Positions 20,901-31,074 of a DNA stretch of 64,000 nt are shown here, one piece after another. Origin of the DNA: Arion vulgaris. Lineage: Eukaryota > Mollusca > Gastropoda > Stylommatophora > Arionidae. The stretch is from the NCBI GenBank assembly GCA_020796225.1, contig CM036753.1:7892501-7956500 (forward strand), written 5' to 3'. Under the pieces are notes generated by a model, which worked only from the letters and a program-made list of their open reading frames with translations, was not told where the DNA came from and made no database searches. Position 1 is the stretch's first letter. Each line of letters begins with the position of its first letter. The translations under genes and the position numbers were made by a program.

Positions 20901-21908
20901 CTACACAATCCATAGTGCTAGTATAGTCTACACAATCCATAGTGCTAGTATAGTCTACACAATCTATAGTGCTAGTATAGTCTACACAATCTATAGTGCT
21001 AGTATAGTCTACACAATCCATAGTGCTAGTATAGTCTACACAATCCATAGTGCTAGTATAGCCCGCACAATCCATAGTGCTAGTATAGTCTACAATCTAT
21101 AGTGCTAGTATAGTCTACACAATCTATAGTGCTAGTATAGTCTACACAATCTATAGTGCTAGTATAGTCTACACAATCCATAGTGCTAGTATAGTCTACA
21201 CAATCTATAGTGCTAGTATAGTCTACACAATCTATAGTGCTAGTATAGTCTACACAATCCATAGTGCTAGTATAGTCCGCACAATCCATAGTGCTAGTAT
21301 AGTCTACACAATCTATAGTGCTAGTATAGTCTACACAATCTATAGTGCTAGTATAGTCTACACAATCTATAGTGCTAGTATAGTCTACACAATCTATAGT
21401 GCTAGTATAGTCTACACAATCCATAGTGCTAGTATAGTCTACACAATCTATAGTGCTAGTATAGTCTACACAATCTATAGTGCTAGTATAGTCTACACAA
21501 TCTATAGTGCTAGTATAGTCTACACAATCTATAGTGCTAGTATAGTCTACACAATCTATAGTGCTAGTATAGTCTACACAATCTATAGTGCTAGTATAGT
21601 CTACACAATCCATAGTGCTAGTATAGTCTACACAATCCATAGTGCTAGTATAGTCTACACAATCTATAGTGCTAGTATAGTCTACACAATCTATAGTGCT
21701 AGTATAGTCTACACAATCCATAGTGCTAGTATAGTCCGCACAATCCATAGTGCTAGTATAGTCTACACAATCTATAGTGCTAGTATAGTCTACACAATCC
21801 ATAGTGCTAGTATAGTCTACACAATCTATAGTGCTAGTATAGTCTACACAATCCATAGTGCTAGTATAGTCTACACAATCCATAGTGCTAGTATAGTTAG
21901 TCTACACC
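17911..21908. repeat. 27-bp satellite, about 148 copies
   Basis: Head-to-tail 27-bp units (tagtctacacaatc, then catagtgctagtata or tatagtgctagtata). Almost the only variation is C or T at one site, giving ccatag or ctatag; rarer variants have ccgcac for ctacac. Since 27 is a multiple of three and the unit lacks stops, both strands are open for hundreds of codons (S-A-S-I-V-Y-T-I-H on plus, M-D-C-V-D-Y-T-S-T on minus). These are not proteins. It lies in the intron between Ig exons A and B. Confidence 0.98.
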
Positions 21909-22040
21909 ATAGATTCCCAAACTTGTTCAGGCCAGCGCCCCCTTTGCAAGACATAAATTTTTGTAACGCCCCCTCCCCAATTCCCCCAAATTTCAATATT
22001 TTTCTATATTGAAGCCGTTTGATATTTTCAAAGTAAATAG
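21905..22040 (+). mobile_element. Possible hAT-type transposon end
   Basis: Starts with gattcccaaacttgttcagg followed by cgccccctttg and cgccccctcccc. The ttcccaaactt start and C-rich subterminal boxes are characteristic of Charlie-like hAT ends. No opposite end or 8-bp duplication was found. Confidence 0.45.
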
Positions 22041-22044
22041 CAAC

Positions 22045-22275
22045 TAATTAAGGGTCCAAGGATTGACTTCATTGCACCAGTTTTTCCCATTTGGTTCCGT
22101 ACCTGTCGACAGAGATGACACAAAATCTACCAAGAGCATTGCACAAATCACAAACTCCGTAGCTCCTGCAACAATCCTAGGGATTTCATGAAAAAATTTG
22201 CACATGTATCTCGCTCCGGATTCGAAACCACATCCTTCAGTACGACAGATAAGCGACTTAAAAAAAAACTTCGCA
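22045..22275 (-). mobile_element. tRNA-derived SINE (family C), minus copy
   Basis: Reverse complement has a B-box-like ggtttcgaatccgg followed by gaaatccctaggattgttgc and ggagctacggagtttgtg, in the same order as the SINE at 12563-12820. The A-box side is weak. Confidence 0.75.
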
Positions 22276-22659
22276 ATTGACACCCCCAAATATCAACTAA
22301 TGATACATGACTGCTTATGTTGTAAAATTATTGTAAAAGTAGTGAGCAATATATGATTCATCTTGAACACAGTTATTGCTATACCGATTTGGATAAAACG
22401 TAACCCATATGTAAAGATTGTAAAGTGTATACTTGAATAACATTATGCAGTTTCATACAATGGTTTAACTATGAAAATTAGGAATACAGATTAAGAGATT
22501 GCATGGCATTAGTAAGAATATTATTGTAATAATTAAAACACCATCAAATATATTACAAAATTGTTGCTTTCAAATTTACAAAGTAAAAATACAAAGAAAA
22601 AATTACAAATTAATGTGAAGGATGAGCCTTATGCATTCTTAAAGGTTTTTTTTAATATC
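22276..22659. other. AT-rich intronic stretch
   Basis: No feature recognised. Confidence 0.5.
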
Positions 22660-22915
22660 GGGTGCAATTGACGACGGAGTGGGAGTGACTAACATGTCGG
22701 ACAGTGAGTTATCACAATTTATCCGATTCGTCGGTGACTTCCATCCTTCTATCAAGTTTACCTCTTCCGTTCTCTCTCACATCGGTGGACTCAGACATCA
22801 TTGTCTCCATCGGTGTCTCCTCTCTCCACACTACGCTTCGTTCTACAAAACCACTGATTCCACAGCTATCTTCTTAGCACAATCCACCCCAGGTATGCAT
22901 ACCTACCTTCTCAGC
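22660..22915 (+). pseudogene. Penelope-like reverse transcriptase fragment
   Basis: Reads AIDDGVGVTNMSDSELSQFI, then FHPSIKFTS, and after a shift FYKTTDSTAIFL. This parallels the palm of the Penelope-like protein at 40694-41794 (HIDDCIGITDMPEADLSRFI, FNPAIRFTS, YYKPTDAHSFLL). The IDD pair is the catalytic Asp-Asp of the polymerase. Only about 80 residues remain. Confidence 0.75.
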
Positions 22916-22934
22916 ACCCTACATCTGAGCTGTG

Positions 22935-25125
22935 AAATAAGCGTTCAATTATTTTCGTCTCATAATGCTCCGAATGGAGTTCTTCATTATTTGTCAATCT
23001 TTCGCGTCTTTTACTATACATTTGTATTAAGAAATGAGTAACTTTCATCGCACAATTTATTTAGGAAGATTTAAAACTATGTCATGGAAAGTAAACTAAT
23101 TATCATTATAAGAAGCTCGTGACTCCATGTAGCTGAACACTCGATACATATAGGGAGACTGTTAACTTCTAGCAATCCCACGTACTATATTTCTTAAGGG
23201 AACTTAGAAACTATGGCAATGGCGAAACACGTCAACCATATTATGTTAAGGGATGGACGTAGGAAACAGGCATCGTCTTCGACCGAGTTTCAAAATAAAA
23301 CAATAACAACTGAACGTTTCAATCAAGATGTCTAAAGTGAGGATCCATCACGATTGCTAACGGAAATCCCTGTATGGCACAGAAAAAGGACAATATACAC
23401 TTCAGTACCTTATGTTACTTTTTTCTCTGACCCTTCCACACCTTCACTTCTTCACTAGGAAAAGCAGCCTAACATGCCTTTGGTCCTGTGAACGAAGGCG
23501 TCTTAACAACCTCGAGTCGAACCTTCTCTCGAGACTAGTCTCCTTGTATCCTGAGCCATAATAGATATCCACAAGTTCGCTTCAGTGAAATGTTCACCTA
23601 TGCTAGAGTTTTAATCCGCTACATAACTCATCAATTATCATTGTAAACGGCGCTCTCGAAATAAGATCTATCATGAGGAATGAACATGCTAGGATCAGAC
23701 TTAAACTCTAGCACTAGTGATAGCATAGGAATTGGAACCGACATTTGTAGCATATTGACAGTAATCCCTGTTGTACTGGTTCAAACATCATTTGTCGGAC
23801 GTGTCTACCTCATTCGTGTATGCTCGCTTGATGGGACAGGTGGCTTGGATGCTTACTGTTCTCATCTGTGTGATATAGAAAGAAAAAGTGCGATTATAAT
23901 TGGTTCTTTTTTGCATTTTTGATACCTGAGTAAAAATACTTAATGGAGGATTTCAAGGTATTGATGGGGAAAGGGTATGGGGCTGAGTGTAGTTGAGGTT
24001 GAAAGTAGTGTAATTCAGTATGAGCAAGAATATGCATGAATTAGATGGGGTTGCAATCGTTGTAATCGATATAGAATAGAACATAACTTGCACCATCCTC
24101 GTCCAGGTGGCTGACCAGACAGTTTAGCTATGATATACTTATTAGCAACGTGTAGCACTAATTCAGTGTTCTGCAGGTGTGCATACGACGAGACCTGAGT
24201 GAGATATTTGACGCATCTACGGGATAGATAACTCTGCATTAAACGAGTGTATTAATTGTCTGTGTTGTCCTTTAATAAAGTGAGGAACGTTATTGAATCT
24301 TTTTGTTTTATCTAATTCTATTTAGTATTTGACTCTATAAAATCGAACCAATTAAAACATAGACGGCTTTGTCGAGCTTGTACGCCAGATTGCAAGTAAC
24401 TTTGTACTTCTCAGATATAAGGTTTCATAATACATCTTCTCAATACATTACTTGCCCAGACCATAGACTTTACCAGGTACTACACAGTAGTAACTGAGGT
24501 ATAAGTGAACAGTAATGGATTGCAGGAAGTGGTCTCGGAGTGAATAATATGTAGTAATGCATATGAGGAACGTGTAATTCAGGGGTTAGTAATTCAAACA
24601 TGAGCTGTAATTTTGATAAAGGTTAACGGGGTTTTGATTTAATGGAGTATAATTTTAGTATGGAGTTATGTTGGTTATTGTAATAACAAATACATTGTGT
24701 CTTCTGGTTCCTGGATTAAACAAATGGATACAATGACAAAAAAGGACGACCATGAGAAGGTTAAATGAGAATTAGGATGTCTACCAAAAACTGATTAGTT
24801 CAATGACACATTAAGGAACATGAAAATAGATAATTTCTTAATAGACTGGAGAAATCTTTTGAGAACAGAAAGCCACTATCCTCAGACCTAAAGCCAAAAT
24901 GTATCCGAGCAACAACTGTTGGCCCTAGAACTCTTGAGGAGCAAGGGGTCGTAGCACGATTAACTTTGATAACTAATGAGTCTAAAAACAATACAATACA
25001 ATAAGGTAATATAGATGTAACATGTATTAGATATCTTATATTCAGGCAACGTGGTTTCTCAGCAATCCATAGTGCTAGTATAGTTAGTCTACACAATCCA
25101 TAGTGCTAGTATAGTTAGTCTCGAC
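22935..25125. repeat. Degraded second copy of 15285-18000
   Basis: Short matches occur in the same order as in 15285-18000: cgttcaattat at 22952 and 15291; gcaatggcgaaacacgt at 23219 and 15431; the degraded LINE end at 23460-23560; actggttcaaacatca at 23774 and 16428; a taatggaggt-like remnant; ttgaggagca at 24942 and 17635; ttatattcag at 25035 and 17873; and 27-bp satellite units at 25063-25122. It is shorter than the first copy, and the differences are dominated by missing bases. It is either an old duplication or an uncorrected assembly duplicate. Confidence 0.75.
25063..25122. repeat. Two stray units of the 27-bp satellite
   Basis: Two units of caatccatagtgctagtata, each followed by gttagtct. 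This gttagtct form is otherwise seen only in the last unit of the main array, at 21895-21902. Confidence 0.9.
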
Positions 25126-26004
25126 AATTAAAGCCGAATATTTAAACACCATAAATTCTTGAACAATTTCGAATCGTTGCCGAAGCTGTTTGTGAGTGCT
25201 TTGTCGCTAACAGATTGAGCTAGCTTTAAAATAACGATTACTTACAAAAAACGTCCTGAACGTATAAATGTAGATTTTGTGAGGTTTTTCATAAATCAAC
25301 AAGGCAACCATAAACATGTGTGGCGACTTTGAATGAGCTGTTTGTTTAATCTTGTTACTAATTTCGTTGAATGTGAAAGTTTAACGTGACGAACATTCAA
25401 TGTCTAGAGCTCATGGTGATCGATATTTGATTGACATTTAATATTGCAATCGGGAGAGTCATAAAGCCCAGGCTGTCAAGTCATATCTGAGTAAACAATG
25501 TTTACTGTATTATATATTGTTGTGATCATTTTTCTTCGTTTCTGTATTATTCACTTTCTTGTACATTCAATTTTTAGATGTGAGACAGGTTTTGAGATTT
25601 GTCTATTTTTAGTGCTTTCGTGATGACAAATATTTGTAACGTTGAAGGTATTTGAAATTAATCGCTATTCGAATAGAACTTGAAAGCTGGTGGGTAGAAT
25701 GAGGATCAGATTTAACTAGCGAAACACGGGAACTAACAGCATGCCAACTCTTACAATTCTACCATGGAAGAGAGACTATGTGACAATTTTTATCTGTATT
25801 GTGTCGGTGCTGTAACTAATACCTATTCAATGAACGGTTCGGATGTTTGGGATGTGTCATGGTTCTGTGGAATATACAGTTGCATATTCACATAGACAGA
25901 AATAGACATAGATAATCTCTTTTATCTCTGAGGTCCATTTGTTGCGTGGATGACCTTTTGCTTTACTACCAATTCGACCTACATGGCATTTCGTAAAAGG
26001 CGCG
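25126..26004. other. Intronic stretch without recognised features
   Basis: No gene or repeat was recognised over about 880 bp. 25880-26004 may be the 5' part of the family F repeat, but no second copy supports that. Confidence 0.5.
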
Positions 26005-26197
26005 ACTGATGTAGGGGCTTAGGGAAGCTATCCTATAAAATAAAAAGCGACGCAGAAAACTGATGCGCAGGTCTACTTGTAGGCGCGTAACTGGCACAAC
26101 GTAAATCGTTATTAGGCTCGGATCACATACAAATCCCACAGAGTGGTTAACAAGTGGTCGATATCGAGTGTTCGGAGAAGAAGAAGAAGAAGAAGAC
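26005..26197 (+). mobile_element. Dispersed repeat family F, (gaa)n-tailed, copy 1
   Basis: Shares with 38790-38972, in order: a gaagctaccct-like start, aggcgc-taactgg-acaacgt, ggctc-gatcaca and gttaacaagtggtcg. Both copies end in a (gaa)n run. A 3' microsatellite tail suggests a non-LTR or SINE 3' end of unknown family. Confidence 0.7.
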
Positions 26198-26303
26198 TTC
26201 TATATGTATACTAAATTAGTCAGTGTACTGGCTTTGAGTCATCTTAACAAATACCGTGAGCCAGGATATCAGCTCAGAAGGTTGAAGGAGTTAAGTCTCC
26301 TCT

Positions 26304-26330
26304 TTCTCTCTCTCTCTCTCTCTCTCTCTT
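26304..26330. repeat. (tc)n microsatellite
   Basis: About 13 tc repeats. Confidence 0.95.
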
Positions 26331-26398
26331 TTCTATCTCCTTGACCACAATTTCTTCACTACTGCCAACAGACATAAATAAGAATAACAATAGTTTAC

Positions 26399-26517
26399 CT
26401 GATGTCTTCCTAAAAATTTGACAGAGCAAGGCAACACTGCAGTCTCCATTTCTTTATATGTCACATTAGCCATAGGAGAATCAAAACTAGGTTCTAAACT
26501 TACAGATATGGTCACAC
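26399..26517 (-). CDS. Lachesin-like gene, exon A: first half of Ig domain 1
   Basis: Minus-strand exon of 119 bp, phase 1 at its start and phase 0 at its end. The acceptor is tattccatccccag and the donor gtaaac follows CAG. It encodes 39 residues: GVTISVSLEPSFDSP, then NVTYKEMETAVLPCSVKFLG with the first Ig1 cysteine, ending RHQ at the splice. The P-x-F-x-x-x-x-x-N-V-T start and C-x-V-x-x-L-G-x-x-x-V-x-W (the last part in exon B) are those of Ig1 in lachesin-type proteins. Joined to exon B it gives a continuous domain with the correct Cys-Trp-Cys spacing. The upstream exon with the signal peptide was not identified and may lie anywhere above 26.5 kb. Confidence 0.87.
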
Positions 26518-26592
26518 CTGGGGATGGAATAACATACAATTGATAATAATACAGAAAAAATAACATTTCAGTTAGTATATAGTTACATGTTA

Positions 26593-26760
26593 TCTTCTTC
26601 TCCTCCTTCTTTGCGTTCGTTCTTTACGACCAATTTTAATCACTCTTTGTATATGTTTGATCTTTGCCAAGAACATGTATACGTTGTACATTGGTTTGTA
26701 GGCTAAACATACTTACACGTTTAGGATGCGTGCATCCGATTTCAGACAACGTAACGTAAA
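26593..26760 (-). mobile_element. Dispersed repeat family G, copy 1
   Basis: Matches 32672-32830 in order and nearly throughout: ttctttac-accaattttaa, tcactcttt, atatgtttgatctttgcc, gtatacgtt, acattggttt, catccgatttcag. On the minus strand it ends in a (gaa)n-like tail at 26595-26610. Confidence 0.75.
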
Positions 26761-26889
26761 TCATATAAAACATAACGTATATCCCACATATACACACACA
26801 CACACACACAAATATATATTTTTTGTTGTACGTACATCTCATGGAAGAATACTATATATGCCATATCTAAAAAAAGTTAATTATATCCT

Positions 26890-27095
26890 TTACAGGACTT
26901 TGCGAATCAACACCAGCTTTTAACGCTGTTTGTCATTTTTCTAGCATTATTATGTTCAGTAGTTTGCCATTGCTTTCTGAACCGTTGGTGCCATCGTCCT
27001 TTTGTAAAATCCACGCGAAACAATTTGCCACCAAATTGTCCGAGCGTGATTCAACTCAGAACGTCGGAGTCATTATCCCCTAGGCCACAGACGCG
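26890..27095 (-). mobile_element. tRNA-derived SINE (family D), copy 2
   Basis: Same order as 6750-6985: tttacaggactttgcga, gttcagtagtttgcc, ttgctttctgaac, gtgattcaactc-gaacgtcgg, attatcccctag. The tRNA-like head is at the right end on the minus strand. A (ca)n run at 26799-26810 and another at 27240-27260 flank it. Confidence 0.78.
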
Positions 27096-27364
27096 ACCAT
27101 GTCATATCTGCACACATAAATTAATAAACAAACACACACGTACATTCTCAGGAATAATACTTTGAATTTTATGCAAACACGAACGCAAACACACCAACGC
27201 AAAAGTACATTCACAAAAAGAATAGTTTTCATTTTACAGACACACACACACACACACGTTAAAACACAACAGTACGTGAAGTAGATGTGCCTTATTTTAA
27301 TTCCCACATAACACACCAAATTACATTACTTTTATACACACACAACAGACACACACTTGCGCGT

Positions 27365-27610
27365 GATTGATGATTAATTGATAGATTGATTAATTGATGG
27401 AGATTGATTAATTAATTGATTTGATTTGATTGATTGATTAAATTGATTGATTGACTTGATTGAGAAATACTACATCAGTGCACTTTGGTAAATAACCATG
27501 TCTTCTCTGATATCTATTTGACACAGGAAGATTTCAGCAGTAGTGAATGAATTCATTTGCACCGGCGAGGGTCGGTGATGTAATGTTTGGAGTAGGAGAA
27601 AATTGATTGT
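27365..27610 (-). mobile_element. SINE family A, truncated minus copy with (tcaa)n tail
   Basis: Reverse complement contains gaccctcgccggtgc and cttcctgtgtcaa, matching the 3' part of the SINE A copies at 28595-29042 and 45396-45835. It then runs into an attgattgatta-rich stretch (27365-27465), which is the expanded tail seen as atcaatcaatcaatc in the other copies. Confidence 0.75.
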
Positions 27611-28314
27611 GTTTAATTTACTATACAATAGTAACTACGGTAGATATTTCTTTTTTTTTTACTTCACGAAATAAACAACATAGTAAATTATCTACATACA
27701 CATACACACACGATCGCACAGGCAAGACAACAGACAGCACACACACACACACACACAACACAACATAAATATTTTATTAGCCGTGAAGTTAGATCAATCT
27801 GTCGGGTCGCCAGAAAACTGGAACGGGGGTGTTGGAGGGCACGGCTATGCCAGGGGCATATAGCCACGGCCTCAGGGCAGAGGGCCTCATACTAAATAAG
27901 TAGATAGGATAGTTAGTAGAAATGAGGTAGGTAGAGACGGTAGTGTTTGCACACCAAAACTGCGCACTAAGAGCAGAATAGCAGCACTAGAACGAGACTA
28001 GTTTGACGTAGATTAGTTAGTACTGCTTAGCGACGTAGTGACAACAAACAAGAACGACATAAACAATGGACACAAATGGAAGTGTTTTAGTCTGGCTGTG
28101 TTATAACTTCAATTAAACATGTATATCAACTGAACAGAATTGTATCCTTACTTTTAACTATAATCGTGAGGTGCAAGTCAATGTAATGGTGTCACTATCT
28201 ACCATCATATACAAGATATATAATCCAACGCCTTAAGTAAATATGAACCTTACCATGGGATGCTCTTAAACGACATCCCCTACAACATATATATATATAT
28301 ACATACGAGGATCT
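27611..28314. other. Non-coding stretch with short microsatellites
   Basis: Holds (ca)n runs at about 27695-27765 and an (at)n run at 28285-28302. No gene was recognised. Open frames starting near 28260 belong to the family E repeat. Confidence 0.5.
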
Positions 28315-28580
28315 GGCATGGAACCGAAAATGACATTCTTAACGCATTGAGAGAGTCTTTCCGAACAGAGGAGTTTCAGAGCTATGAATCCCAGTCGCTG
28401 ACCAGATTGAAAAAGATGGGTGTCGATACTGGTACAGCACGAAAAGAACGACATACTAAATATGCAAAGAGATTGATTAATCAACATCGAACTGGCGTGT
28501 TTGGTCGCTGAACGCTGCCGGATTTGTTGAGGTGGAGATCGGAGCACCTACGGACGTGTCTGGAGTGCCATGATGATAGT
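28315..28580 (+). mobile_element. Dispersed repeat family E, copy 2
   Basis: Reads NALRESFRTEEFQSYESQ, then SLTRLKKMGVDTGTARKERH, TKYAKRLINQHRTG and, in another frame, EIGAPTDVSGV with a gatgat tail. It matches the minus-strand copy at 10901-11060 in both peptide and 3' end. The translated part extends further 5' than copy 1. No catalytic motif was recognised. Confidence 0.65.
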
Positions 28581-28594
28581 CTTTGATAACTGAA

Positions 28595-29042
28595 GCACAA
28601 CTCTTCTCTGTGGGTAGAGGTTAAGTCCTGCTTCCCGATTTCCAAGGTACTCAAGTTTGCTACCTCGTGGAGCGATTGACATATTTTTCCAGAGATCTCT
28701 TATCTCCGTGAAGGTGAGATCGAGTTCCTAGTCCTGTCGGAGACGGACGATAAAATGTAGGTACGGTGCTTATGTTGAGCATGTACATGAATTCTTGGCT
28801 GTTCAAGATCGAGAAGATTATGCTGAATGACCAAATTCAAACAGAAAATTTAAAATAAAATTTCAACAAAATATTTTTACTTTCTTTTAAATTACACCCA
28901 CGACCCTCGCCGGTGCTACAAAGTTCGTGCTTTGTCGCTAAGGTCTTCCTGTGTAAGAAAGATATTGGAGCACATATTGTTACTCACCGAATGGCAGTGA
29001 TGGTGATCCTATCAATCAATCAATCAGCCATTCAATCAATCT
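28595..29042 (+). mobile_element. SINE family A, near full length
   Basis: The head is tRNA-like (ctctgtgggtagaggttaag). The body has tttttccagagatctct, gagttcctagtcct, gttcaagatcgag and accctcgccggtgcta. The tail is a tetranucleotide run (atcaatcaatcaatc). Other copies are at 45396-45835 and 47645-48085 (plus) and 27365-27610 (minus). Confidence 0.85.
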
Positions 29043-29171
29043 GATGACTGACACGCATTGTAAATGTGAAGTGACTCATAATGTAATCCTTCTCTATTTT
29101 TGAGTATTTTAACGCATGACTGAAAATAGTCAAATTTCAATTAACTGGCAGATAATTTGGTGTAGGGTAAT

Positions 29172-29450
29172 GGCTTGGTAGAGCCGCGGTAGCGTAGTTG
29201 TTAGTGAACTCGCTTCTCAAGGCTGGTGGTCTGGGTTCAACTCCCGCAGTGTGCGTGGAATTATTCCCGACCGCGACGGCTCTCAGGTCGACCCAGCCTC
29301 CACTGGGTACCAGACATGCTCTGGGAAAGTAAAGGCAGGCCGGCGTGATGCTGACCACATCACCCATCGTGTGCCGACGGTCAATGAAAAATACAGGCCT
29401 AACACTGTATTGCATCCACAAGGTATGAAAGATTCCTTTACATTTTTTAC
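29172..29450 (+). mobile_element. SINE family B
   Basis: tRNA-like head with A-box-like ggtagcgtagttgttagtg and B-box-like tgggttcaactcccg. The body has tctcaggtcgacccagcctc, gggaaagtaaaggcagg and ggcgtgatgctgaccacatc, then aatgaaaaata. The same order occurs at 40440-40528 plus 42617-42720 (split) and at 48775-49545 (array inside). Confidence 0.85.
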
Positions 29451-29679
29451 TTTTAATGGCTTGGTAGATGCAGACAACAGAGTGTCTTACGATTTTCTCA
29501 TGCACCATCTTATCAAACACTAGCTGCACAACATGTTCATAAGATGGATAGTTGCTGAGCTGTTCAAGAGGAAGATTGCATTCCGATGTCATAGTTGGTC
29601 ATCTGAGTCAATGACAGTATATTCAGGCTTGCCACAAGACTATGATTTTATACTAGTCTTTCATTCAACAATTCACAGC
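29451..29679. other. Non-coding stretch
   Basis: No feature recognised. Confidence 0.4.
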
Positions 29680-30005
29680 CGTGTGAAACATCAGTACTGA
29701 ACTTCATCAACACGTTGTGTGAAACATCAGTACTGAACTTCATCAACACGCCGTGTGAAACCGTATAAAAGTGAACTCAGACTAATCATCAAGAAACAAT
29801 AAATTAAATGGTTCGACCACATAAGCAGATTACCAACAGACAGTGCGCCACAAAGAACAATGTTACTCCAATACAGTGTATACAAAGAAAACGGCCGGCA
29901 ACGCAAAAGGTGAACGCGGAGATAACAGTAGAGACAAAGGACATTGTTTATGAAGCGCACACAAAAGCCCGTTCTATAAATCTCTTCTTACCATGAGGAG
30001 TTGAG
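29680..30005 (+). mobile_element. LINE family A 3' coding fragment
   Basis: Reads IKWFDHISRLPTDSAPQRTM at about 29804-29863, then LLQYSVYKENGRQR, and after a shift TKDIVYEAHTKARSINLFLP to about 29994. The order matches the minus-strand copy at 53215-53635. It is the same coding segment that was amplified at 1-2549. 5' of this, a segment with cagtactgaactt is duplicated (29692-29765). Confidence 0.85.
29692..29765. repeat. 36-bp direct duplication within LINE family A
   Basis: Two consecutive copies of a unit containing tgtgaaacatcagtactg and aacttcatcaacacg, plus a partial third. catcagtactgaactt matches LINE family A at 53478-53493 (minus), where it encodes the TSVLN part of the protein. 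Confidence 0.85.
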
Positions 30006-30029
30006 GCAATTCAGGAAATGTAGAAAAGA

Positions 30030-30350
30030 AATAAATACAATGCACATAGAGTAACTCGTTCAAGATGTCTACTTTTTCGATCTGACGCTAAAGGGCAAAA
30101 GAGAATTAGAGAATAGATAGATTCAACATGTACACAGTGACAATAACAGAACAACAACTTGAGAAACGAGGTAGAACATCGTCCTTTGCTGATGATAATT
30201 TGATGTAAAGACAGGGCAAATATAGGAATATGATTACCGGTGGGATATAAATTTGACTGAATCCCAGACTGGTATGATGTCTCTGGAAAACTAGTCAATC
30301 CTACAAAAGCGGAAGCAACATGGTTCTCCATTAATAATCACACTATTAAC
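30030..30350 (+). pseudogene. Possible reverse transcriptase fragment
   Basis: Near 30176-30208 one frame reads SSFADDNLM, resembling an F-A-D-D polymerase motif. Further on (30283-30330) another frame reads VNPTKAEATWFSINNHT, close to the N-x-x-K-T/A-E-A-x-x-F segment that follows this motif in Jockey-type elements. The spacing is compatible, but the region is broken by stops. The weakest reverse transcriptase call here. Confidence 0.4.
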
Positions 30351-30789
30351 TCACATACGCCTGTTGTGTGACTGTGGGTGTTGATAGACCAGAACTAAAT
30401 AAATATGTGTGTTCGCAGCATGTGTTTCAGGGACCATGTTGGGTATGTCATTGTCAAGGAAAGTGAAAGTCTGGTTGCAATGAGAGTCATGGCAGCTGCT
30501 AATATCAGCAACCGCTGCTTATAGTCCTGTATCAGACACTGGTTCTGTCAATCATCCAATATCTAGTGATTATACTCATTGCTGTGGGGAGGATTAGTAT
30601 AATGGTATACGTGTAAAAGAGAATGTGTATGTGTGTGTCTAAGCTGCACAGTAATAGAGTGTGCATGTCTATTAATATGGGGCAGTGATAGAAAGATTAT
30701 CAATGCTAAAGAGTGTGATACTGTATTCATAACAATATATCTTATTTCTGTCTTTTCTTTAATCCTGTTTTGTCTGACAGCATTAGGAT
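30351..30789. other. Non-coding stretch
   Basis: No feature recognised. A 93-codon minus-strand open frame (30563-30844) has no domain signal. Confidence 0.4.
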
Positions 30790-30930
30790 AAGACCCTGAA
30801 GCGAACTTTGCTGAGGAGGCAGGAAATATCGGTCTCAGTTCCATGGAGGAGATTGAGCGAGTTGCCCAGGATAGAGCGGTATGGAGAAATTACTTGCAGA
30901 CCCTATGTAACGTATAAGATAGCAAGACAA
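30790..30930 (+). mobile_element. LINE 3'-terminal coding fragment
   Basis: Reads FAEEAGNIGLSSMEEIERVA and QDRAVWRNYLQTLCNV before a stop. A shorter, more degraded copy is at 39355-39460 (gcgagaatatcgg, gatagagcggta, gcagaccctatgta). D-R-x-x-W is the usual closing motif of several LINE ORFs. Confidence 0.75.
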
Positions 30931-31074
30931 CGAGAGAGATTATTATTATATTATTATTAGGATAAGGGTTAAGTCTAGAAACAGGTCTTTTATTGCTTCA
31001 TAAATAATATTTGTTATTTGTTATTGTACATCTTTTACTGGACGGCTTTTTTTAGTATTGAGTAGTATTAATAA

